A program made the translations under genes and the position numbers. Of a stretch of DNA of 34,633 bases, positions 8,574 to 14,732 are shown in pieces. The notes under the pieces were generated by a model that saw nothing but the letters and a program-made list of their open reading frames with translations, was not told the DNA's origin and ran no database searches. This DNA is from Bacteroidaceae bacterium. GTDB lineage: Bacteria; Bacteroidota; Bacteroidia; Bacteroidales; Bacteroidaceae. The number at the start of each line of letters is the position of its first letter. The first letter of the stretch is position 1. The DNA is taken from contig JAGAZE010000037.1 of the NCBI GenBank assembly GCA_017940185.1, positions 1 through 34,633 on the forward strand, in the 5' to 3' direction.

Positions 8574-9035
8574 TTATTTAAGGGTGTTGATGTCGATTGC
8601 TACGGGTTTCTGTGCTTCGTGCTTGTGCTCTGTTCCTTCGTAGATGTAGAGGTTTTTGAGCAGTTTGCGTCCGAGTGGGCCTTTGGGGAGCATGCCTTTC
8701 ACGGCGTGGCGCAGTATGCGGTCGGCACCGTCGGCCTTGCGACGGAGCTTCTCGGGAGTATCGAAGCGCTGGCCACCGGGGTAGCCCGTGTAGCGGGTGT
8801 ACACCTTTTCAGTCTCTTTCTTGCCAGTGAAGTATGCCTTCTGGGCGTTGATGATAATCACATTGTCGCCGCAGTCTACATGCGGGGTGAAACCGGGCTT
8901 GTATTTGCCGCGGAGCAGCTTGGCCACCTTGGTGCACAGACGACCTACTACCTGGTCGGTAGCGTCGACCACAACCCATTGCTTCTGTGCTGTTTCCTTA
9001 TTCAGAGAAACGGTCTTGTAACTCAGAGTGTTCAT
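8574..9035 (-). CDS. rplM: 50S ribosomal protein L13
   Basis: 153 residues, typical length. Motifs include WVVVDATDQVVGRLCTKVAKLLRGK, VDCGDNVIIINA, YTRYTGYPGG and AVKGMLPKGPLGRKLLKNLY, all characteristic of L13. It is the first gene of the rplM-rpsI-rpsB-tsf operon, preceded by a ~200-nt untranslated leader. Confidence 0.97.
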   Translation of the reverse strand: MNTLSYKTVSLNKETAQKQWVVVDATDQVVGRLCTKVAKLLRGKYKPGFTPHVDCGDNVIIINAQKAYFTGKKETEKVYTRYTGYPGGQRFDTPEKLRRKADGADRILRHAVKGMLPKGPLGRKLLKNLYIYEGTEHKHEAQKPVAIDINTLK

Positions 9036-9239
9036 TGTTGTCTAAAAAAACGTTTTACTTCGTGAGAGATAAGTGTGTTATTTCGTTCGACACGCAGGCG
9101 CACAACAAACAGAGCGAACGCTGTGCTGCTCACCTTATGTGTCGCTGTGCTTTCGATTCACTAACCATGGTCACCCGGCCAAAGATGCCACTATTAACAC
9201 GTCAGCACCGGAGCGTCTAAGACTCGCTCCATAATAATC
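9036..9239 (-). promoter_or_regulatory. Long 5' leader of the rplM operon (candidate L13 ribosomal leader)
   Basis: About 200 nt lie between the likely transcription start (near 9239) and the rplM ATG and hold no gene. Near the 5' end GGAGCG/CGCTCC (9225-9230 with 9210-9215) forms a hairpin. Further on AGCG-TT-CGCT pairs within a GC-rich segment around 9110-9125. An L13 leader class in Bacteroidia has, to my recollection, been reported from comparative genomics; I have not matched this sequence to that model. Confidence 0.5.
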
Positions 9240-9245
9240 GGACTG

Positions 9246-9253
9246 CAAAGGTA
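9246..9253 (-). promoter_or_regulatory. -7 promoter element of the rplM-rpsI-rpsB-tsf operon
   Basis: Minus-strand TACCTTTG fits TAnnTTTG. TTG trinucleotides occur at 9269-9271 and 9277-9279 on the same strand, but neither has the ideal 19-21 bp spacing. The predicted start is near 9239. Confidence 0.65.
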
Positions 9254-9303
9254 GATACTTTTTCGAAACAAGAAAACAATTTGATGATTTTCTGACTGTT
9301 TGC

Positions 9304-9334
9304 TTGGCTGTATGCACAAGTGTTACTATATTTG
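9304..9334 (+). promoter_or_regulatory. Promoter of the lipoprotein gene at 9374
   Basis: TTG (9304-9306), 20 bp, then TATATTTG (9327-9334), matching the Bacteroidota consensus. The start codon follows 39 bp downstream. Confidence 0.65.
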
Positions 9335-9373
9335 CATAGATACTAATCACCAACTAAAACCTATACAATTATT

Positions 9374-9958
9374 ATGAAAAAATCATTCTCCCTGCGCTCG
9401 CTGAGCGCCCTGTTTACTCTGTTGCTGGCAGGCGTGTTTACCCTTTCGCTCACCGCCTGCGGTGACGACGATGACAAAAAGAATGACCCTACACCCACGG
9501 GCAACTACATGAAAATCGACGGTAAGGTGAAGAACATCCGGTGGTCTGGCATTCATTGGGTGGACATGAAATCTGGAAAGGCTCTGGAGATGCTTCTGAG
9601 TGATGAGAAAATAGACTTGGCCACACAGGAGCAAACAACTGATTACTATCTCATTGAAGATGATGCTGTGCTAATCAATGTGCATTCACATTTTTTGAAC
9701 CAAAACATGGATCTCACCAAAGCCTATACTTATGACGGCTGGTTTTTGGGTATCGGCATTCAAGGTGTAATGTACTGGCCCGATGAGAATGACTTCAAAA
9801 ACGGCACGCTCACCGTCAATCAACTATCTGACACCAAATTCAAAGTCACAGGCAAAGGAACTACAAAGCTCGGCAATACTTTTGAATTGTCGTTTGAGGG
9901 CAACGTAGACGAGGTGTGCGATAAAGGTTTTACGTATTATGATTCCATGGAGGCGTAA
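9374..9958 (+). CDS. Small lipoprotein, unknown function
   Basis: 194 residues. The N-terminus MKKSFSLRSLSALFTLLLAG leads to a lipobox LSLTAC, followed by GDDDDKKNDPTPTG, an acidic linker like the surface-export signals of Bacteroidota lipoproteins. The mature domain (MKIDGKVKNIRWSGIHWVDMKSG ... GTLTVNQLSDTKFKVTGKG) is beta-rich with several Trp and Tyr. The ending KFKVTGKGTTKLGNTFELSFEGNV resembles domains in which a repeating Thr/Gly strand closes a sandwich. The coding sequence is noticeably AT-richer than its neighbours. It is monocistronic, with its own promoter and a strong terminator. I do not recognise the family. Confidence 0.8.
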   Translation: MKKSFSLRSLSALFTLLLAGVFTLSLTACGDDDDKKNDPTPTGNYMKIDGKVKNIRWSGIHWVDMKSGKALEMLLSDEKIDLATQEQTTDYYLIEDDAVLINVHSHFLNQNMDLTKAYTYDGWFLGIGIQGVMYWPDENDFKNGTLTVNQLSDTKFKVTGKGTTKLGNTFELSFEGNVDEVCDKGFTYYDSMEA

Positions 9959-10014
9959 AGAACGAAAATCTTTCCCCGCCATGCCATAACAGGTGAAAAG
10001 AGCACATTAGCAAC

Positions 10015-10065
10015 CTACTCACGATGTCAGCACTGTAGTGCGACATTGTGAGTAGTTGTTTTTCT
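10015..10065 (+). terminator. Strong rho-independent terminator
   Basis: CTACTCAC-ATGTC arm (10015-10028) pairs with GACAT-GTGAGTAG (10042-10055) with one imperfect pair, and an inner GCACT/AGTGC stem closes the loop. A T-rich tract follows. It ends transcription of the lipoprotein gene. Confidence 0.85.
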
Positions 10066-10094
10066 CTTCTTTTTTACTGGAGTGGGCGGTGGCA

Positions 10095-10126
10095 TTTGGA
10101 TGTTTGTGGAAGAAGTACTACCTTTG
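10095..10126 (+). promoter_or_regulatory. Promoter of the flippase gene
   Basis: TTTG (10095-10098), 20 bp, TACCTTTG (10119-10126): a textbook Bacteroidota promoter, 57 bp before the start codon. Confidence 0.85.
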
Positions 10127-10182
10127 TGGCAGCGCGCAGTTGTCTTCGCGCGCGCGTTCCATAATATATATATCATCTATCC

Positions 10183-11619
10183 ATGTCGGAGTCGTTGAAG
10201 CAAAAGACAGCGCGCGGTCTCTTCTGGGCTGCCGTCAACAGTGGAGGTACACAAGTGCTCAACCTGTTGATAGGTATCTTTCTTGCCCGACTGCTGTCGC
10301 CGGCCGACTATGGCGTAGTGGGCATGCTCGCAATCTTCACTGCCATTGCCGGCTGCTTGCAAGACAGCGGTTTCACACAGGCTCTCATCAATCTGCGGCA
10401 GCCTACGCAACGTGACTACAATGCGGTGTTCTGGTTCAATGTCACAGTGAGCCTGCTGGCCTACGCCATGCTGTTCTGCTGTGCACCGCTCATCGCCGCC
10501 TATTTCCATCAGCCGGTGCTGGTGGAACTGTCGCGCTTCCTCTTCATCACCTTCCTGCTCTCAGCTCTGGGCATCGTGCCCAATGCCATTCTGGTGAGGC
10601 AGCTCCGCCAACGCGAGAAAGCCGTCATCAGCCTCACCGCGCTGGTGGTGTCGGGGCTCACGGGCATCGTCCTCGCGCTGCAAGGCTACTCCTACTGGGC
10701 ATTGGCATGGCAGCAGGTGGTCTACAACGCCGTAACGCTGCTCGGGCGATTGCTATGCACGCGCTGGCACCCGACAGGACTGGGTTCCTTCGACCCCATA
10801 CGCCGCATGTTCGGCTTCAGTAGCAAAATACTTCTCACCGCCATCGTCAATGCGCTGAGTGCCAATCTGCTCACCGTCATCTTCGGGCGGCTGTATCGCG
10901 TGCACGACGTGGGCAACTATACGCAAGCAGCCAAGTGGGAACTTATGGGCAGTGCTCTGGTGGCCAACACCGTGGCGCAGGTGGCACAGCCCGTGATGGC
11001 CGAGCTCAACGACGATGCCTCCGGCCGTCAATGCAATGCCTTCCGCAAGATGCTGCGCTTTACAGCTTTCCTCACCTTCCCCGCCCTGCTGGGACTGGCC
11101 ATCGTGGCCGACGAACTTATCGTGCTGGCTATCTCGGCGAAGTGGGCGGCAGCCATTCCCTTGCTGCAGGTGCTCTGCCTCGGCGGCACGGCACTGCCTT
11201 TCCATACCCTGTATCAGCAGCTGGCAGTGAGCAAGGGACGCAGCGACATTTACATGTGGTGCGGACTGGGACTCATCGTGTTGCAGCTGATGCTGGTGCT
11301 GTTGCTGAGCAGCTACCCCATCGTGGTGCTCGTGGCGGTGTATGCCTTACTCAACGTGCTGTGGCTGGGCGTGCTCCATGCTGCTGCCGGACGCCTGATA
11401 GCGTTGCGCTGGACAGATATGCTGCGCGACATCCTTCCCTTCGCCGCCATTGCCGTGGCGGTGACGGGGGCCACCTATCTGGCCACCCAGTGGATTAGTC
11501 TGTTGTGGGTGAAGCTGTTGGTACGTATTGTGATGGCTGCCCTGCTCTATGTGTCAGCCATGCGCCTGCTGCATGTGCAGATATTCCGCGAAAGCATGGC
11601 TTTCCTCCGCCGGCGATAG
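10183..11619 (+). CDS. Polysaccharide flippase (Wzx/TuaB-like, MATE/MVF superfamily)
   Basis: 478 residues, very hydrophobic, with about 12-14 predicted membrane helices. The N-terminus KQKTARGLFWAAVNSGGTQVLNLLIGIFLARLLSPADYG is the standard opening of Polysacc_synt_3/Wzx-type exporters (LARLLSPxDYG). The central GNYTQAAKWELMGSALV segment and a late FPALLGLAIVADELI block are also typical. Such proteins move undecaprenyl-linked oligosaccharides across the inner membrane for O-antigen, capsule or exopolysaccharide assembly. A glycosyltransferase pseudogene lies convergent just downstream, suggesting a small glycan locus, though no full cluster is present. The transported glycan cannot be told from sequence. 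Confidence 0.88.
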   Translation: MSESLKQKTARGLFWAAVNSGGTQVLNLLIGIFLARLLSPADYGVVGMLAIFTAIAGCLQDSGFTQALINLRQPTQRDYNAVFWFNVTVSLLAYAMLFCCAPLIAAYFHQPVLVELSRFLFITFLLSALGIVPNAILVRQLRQREKAVISLTALVVSGLTGIVLALQGYSYWALAWQQVVYNAVTLLGRLLCTRWHPTGLGSFDPIRRMFGFSSKILLTAIVNALSANLLTVIFGRLYRVHDVGNYTQAAKWELMGSALVANTVAQVAQPVMAELNDDASGRQCNAFRKMLRFTAFLTFPALLGLAIVADELIVLAISAKWAAAIPLLQVLCLGGTALPFHTLYQQLAVSKGRSDIYMWCGLGLIVLQLMLVLLLSSYPIVVLVAVYALLNVLWLGVLHAAAGRLIALRWTDMLRDILPFAAIAVAVTGATYLATQWISLLWVKLLVRIVMAALLYVSAMRLLHVQIFRESMAFLRRR

Positions 11620-11623
11620 GTAT

Positions 11624-11644
11624 TGTTGCGTTGGAAGCGCAACA
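11624..11644. terminator. Hairpin after the flippase gene, possible terminator
   Basis: TGTTGCG and CGCAACA form a perfect 7-bp stem around a 7-nt loop just after the flippase stop. There is no clear T-run on the plus strand, so termination activity is uncertain. Confidence 0.35.
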
Positions 11645-11696
11645 GACAGAGGAAGGAAGAAGAGAAAGTTTGTGGAGAGAGTGGGGTAGAGCGTTT

Positions 11697-12761
11697 TTAG
11701 TTTTGTTTTTTTTCTTCCTTATTATTTTCCAGTATGTAGCGGCGCTTGTAGTGCAGACAGAGCACGGGATAGAGCCATGCCCTCAGTGCATTGGCAAGGC
11801 CATGTGCGGGGGCGTAGAAAATCTCGTGTCGGTGTCGCAGGCAGAAGCATTGGAAGCGCAGGAAGTTGACGGCACCCCTTCCAGTCTGCAGGCGCATCAT
11901 CAGCAAGGCATCGTCTTTCTCTTTATTATGAAAGGGCAGGCTGTCGAGAAAGCAAGCCACCATTTTGTAGTCGTTTCGTGAGCGTTTCTTCAGCGTGCGG
12001 TAGTGGTGCAGGCAGAAGATCAGTTGTCGCAAGGCATTGTGTATGCTGTGTTTACTGGTGGTCATGTCGGTGAGCGTGTTGGCTCCGGTGTGGCGTCGGA
12101 AGTGGGTGAGCGGCGCATTGATAAACCACACCTTCCCCGCTGCCGCTGCTGCCAGCTGTGTCAGCACATCGTATTTGGTCACTGCCAACAAGGGCGGTGG
12201 GGGCAGGATGTGTTGCAGCAGTTGCCGGCGAAACAGTTGTGTGTGTCCGTGCATCTCTGTCTGGTAGCACAGTCGCAGCAGTCCTGTGTTGGGTCGTCGT
12301 GCGTCGTAATGCACATTGTGTCCGTCGTCGGAGAATGGCTTGCTTTTGTGCGACACCAGCCAGGCATCGTGTTCGGTGAGTGCCGCCACTTAGCGTGCTA
12401 TCTTGTCGGGTTCCCACAGGTCGTCTTGGTCGGCAAAGGCTATCAGTTCGCCCTTTGCCTGCAGCATGGCGCTCAGGAAGTTGGCATTCACGTCGTGCGG
12501 TGCATCATCGGCATGGCGCAACAGGCGTATGAGGCTATGCTGTAGGGCATAGCGCTGCAGTATCTGCCATGTGTCGTCGGTGGAGCGGTCGTCCTGCACC
12601 ACGATTTCCAGCAGCGGGTAGGTCTGTGCCAGTATGGTGTCGAGCTGCTGTGCCACCCAGGGCGCACCGTTGTAGGTGCACATCACGATGGAAACGGGTA
12701 TGGGCGCTTGCTGCATGTTGATGTCGGTGTGTGCGGCAGTCGTTGTCAGTCGGCTGTCCAT
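11697..12761 (-). pseudogene. Family 2 glycosyltransferase interrupted by one in-frame stop codon
   Basis: The 5' part encodes a GT-A fold start: PVSIVMCTYNGAPWVAQQL, VVQDDRSTDDTW, and the metal-binding DxD region FADQDDLWEPDKIAR. A TAA at 12390-12392 then stops it. The same frame continues without a break into VAALTEHDAWLVSHKSKP and runs to 11697, covering the rest of the enzyme (TQLFRRQLL, TKYDVLTQLAAAAA, LTHFRRHTGAN). Related enzymes usually have Gln between R and the next residue (KIARQVAAL-like), so a CAA-to-TAA change explains it. All else looks intact: 354 codons in total. It follows the S41 peptidase gene by 22 bp in the parC operon; an internal start at 12716 (MQQAPIPVS) is possible. 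It could be a recent mutation, a sequencing error or a true loss. Confidence 0.8.
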
Positions 12762-12783
12762 TCTCCAGAGAGAATCAAAATCG

Positions 12784-13836
12784 TTATTCCTTCAAAAGTT
12801 GACGTGCCAGTTCTATGATGGTGTCTTTTCCGCGTGCGAAGTCTTCGTCGCTGATGTCGGCACGGTGGTCGGGTGCTATTCCCTGTTCGGTGCTGTTTTT
12901 TTCGCGGTCGTACATGGGACATGCCGAGAAGCGCACGCCCCATCCGTTGGGCAGTTCGCTGGTGAACGGCATTCCCGCTCCTCCCCCAGTGCGGTCGCCC
13001 ACAGTGATGACCAGGGGCGAGCAGCGCATGTACTTCACAAACTCGTTGGCTGCGCTGAAGGTGGCGCGGTTGGTGAGCACCGCCACACGCTTATGCCAGC
13101 GCAGTTCGCGTGTGGGCTTTATCTGCTGCTTCTGCATAGAGGAGAAGTCGTTGTGTCCCTTGCCGTCCTTGTGTTGCATGTATCCCACGAGTGTTGTCTT
13201 GTCGAAGAAGCGTGCTGCGAGCTGTTCGGCGGCGGTGAGCTGTCCGCCACTGTTGTTGCGCACGTCTATGATGAGCGCGTTGCAGGGGAGCAGGTAGTAG
13301 AAGATGTCGCTGAGGTTTCCTTCGCCGAAGCCGTTGGCAAACGAGCCGCAATAGATGTAGCCGATGTTGTCGTCGAGGATGCGGTATTGCAGTCCGCTGC
13401 TGATGCGGTAGTCGGTACCCAGGTAGCGGCGTTGCAGTGTGTCGCTGAAGTTGGCTGGATAATCTTCCTTCCATGCCCAGTTGCGTCCGTAGTTGAAGCC
13501 TGTTGAGAGGTTGACATGTCCGTCGCGCAGTTCGCCTATCATGCGGCAGAGCACTTCGAAAAGCTGTGCCGTTGTCATGCCATCATCGATCTGTCGGCTG
13601 TAGCGTGTGTGCACCTCGTCCCAGTCCACTCCCAACTGCTCCTGCTTCATGGTGAAGAAGCAGTAGTGTTCGTCCATGATTTTCCACAGTGCCTCGAAGT
13701 TGCCGCGCGGGTTGTCGGCAAATTCCTTTTCATCGATGCACGATGTGAAGCCGCCGATTGTCCACAGGGCGATGAGCAGTGTGGCGGCGGTGCGGAGGCG
13801 GAGCCTTATGTTGGGGCGGTGATGAGCTGTATTCAT
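12784..13836 (-). CDS. S41 family (C-terminal processing-like) peptidase, lipoprotein
   Basis: 350 residues. The start at 13836 overlaps the stop of the upstream gene (ATGA), and a long upstream extension in this frame is only the shadow of that gene. A hydrophobic stretch (TAATLLIALWTIGGFTSC) ends in a lipobox with Cys at about 33, so it is probably anchored on the periplasmic or outer membrane. The S41 core follows: NIGYIYCGSF, ALIIDVRNNSGGQL (about 187-200), and NRATFSAANEF with the probable nucleophile Ser at about 261, then GDRTGGGAGMP. No PDZ domain is evident, as in short tricorn-like/Peptidase_S41 lipoproteins of Bacteroidota. The substrate is unknown. Confidence 0.88.
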   Translation of the reverse strand: MNTAHHRPNIRLRLRTAATLLIALWTIGGFTSCIDEKEFADNPRGNFEALWKIMDEHYCFFTMKQEQLGVDWDEVHTRYSRQIDDGMTTAQLFEVLCRMIGELRDGHVNLSTGFNYGRNWAWKEDYPANFSDTLQRRYLGTDYRISSGLQYRILDDNIGYIYCGSFANGFGEGNLSDIFYYLLPCNALIIDVRNNSGGQLTAAEQLAARFFDKTTLVGYMQHKDGKGHNDFSSMQKQQIKPTRELRWHKRVAVLTNRATFSAANEFVKYMRCSPLVITVGDRTGGGAGMPFTSELPNGWGVRFSACPMYDREKNSTEQGIAPDHRADISDEDFARGKDTIIELARQLLKE

Positions 13837-14732
13837 GGTCGGGAGCGTGTGACGGTGAGTAGCTTTCGGAATCCGACGACAACCATGTGGGAGTAGCTGT
13901 GGCTCTTCAGCTGGTTGATGTCGGCCTGCTGACAGTCGCCGAGATAGCCTATCGACATCTGCATCGGCCCCACATAGAAGTCGACGGTGAGCTGTTGCCG
14001 TAGTGAGGGCGTGGCAATGATAGTGGTGGGCACGATGTTGTGGTCGTAGTTGCCGCGGGTGAATATTTCGTAGTACGACTGTCCGTAGTTTGGTGAGAAG
14101 CGCACGCCCAGCAGCGGCACCATGGCATCGTAGCGCAGGTAGTAGGTCTTGCCCTTGATGTGGAAGCGATAGGAAGCCTGCACACGCGGTTCGATGTTGA
14201 TAGCGAGGCGCAGTTGGGCGGGGTTGTTCTGGTTGCGCGTGTTGTAGAGAAATCCCAGTTCTATGTCTGCTCCTCCTCCGGCGCGTAGTGTGAGCCTGTC
14301 GTCGAGCAGCTGCCATTGATAGAGTGCTCCGCTGCGCACACGCAACATGCCGCCGAGGGTGTTGGCGTTGTCGGCGCGGTTGCGCCCCCCCTGTAGCTGC
14401 ATCTCTATTTGGTCGTAGGCTGTCCATCGCGGTTTGCGCATCTTCATTTCGCGGTCGTAGGTGTAGCGCAACTCCAGTCCGCAGTAGCTCTCAGGGGAAA
14501 GATAAGTGTCGAGCATGTCGGTGTATCCCATGCTGATGTAGTGAGAGCGTAGTGTGGTCGTCGTCCATTGTCTTGACGAGAAAGCCTTGGCTCGTTCGGG
14601 ATTGGCATGCGTTGCGGTGCGCATGTCGTCGTAGCCGACGCCCAGTGTATCGGAGTGTTGCGCCTGTGCATGGGCAATGCCCAGCGTGAGTAGTGCGATG
14701 AAGAATATGTGCTTATACGTCGGCATCGGCAA
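13833..14732 (-). CDS. DUF3316-like secreted/outer membrane protein
   Basis: 299 residues with a signal peptide (KHIFFIALLTLGIAHAQAQ). The body has many amphipathic aromatic strands (LEMQLQGG, YYLRYDAMVPLLGVRFSPNYGQSYYEIFTRGNYDHNIV) consistent with a small beta-barrel. I place it in DUF3316 by overall pattern, with moderate certainty. Its start overlaps the last codons of parC by 20 bp, and its stop overlaps the next start by 4 bp, so it is translationally coupled on both sides. A start at 14726 is equally possible. Confidence 0.75.
   Translation of the reverse strand: MPMPTYKHIFFIALLTLGIAHAQAQHSDTLGVGYDDMRTATHANPERAKAFSSRQWTTTTLRSHYISMGYTDMLDTYLSPESYCGLELRYTYDREMKMRKPRWTAYDQIEMQLQGGRNRADNANTLGGMLRVRSGALYQWQLLDDRLTLRAGGGADIELGFLYNTRNQNNPAQLRLAINIEPRVQASYRFHIKGKTYYLRYDAMVPLLGVRFSPNYGQSYYEIFTRGNYDHNIVPTTIIATPSLRQQLTVDFYVGPMQMSIGYLGDCQQADINQLKSHSYSHMVVVGFRKLLTVTRSRP

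Noticed and set aside
10056-10415. Plus-strand frame overlapping the flippase start
   Set aside because: It begins within the terminator of the previous gene and runs through the flippase in another frame.
13837-14427. Upstream extension of the S41 peptidase frame
   Set aside because: It overlaps the DUF3316 gene throughout, is Arg/His/Thr-rich shadow sequence, and would bury the lipoprotein signal.
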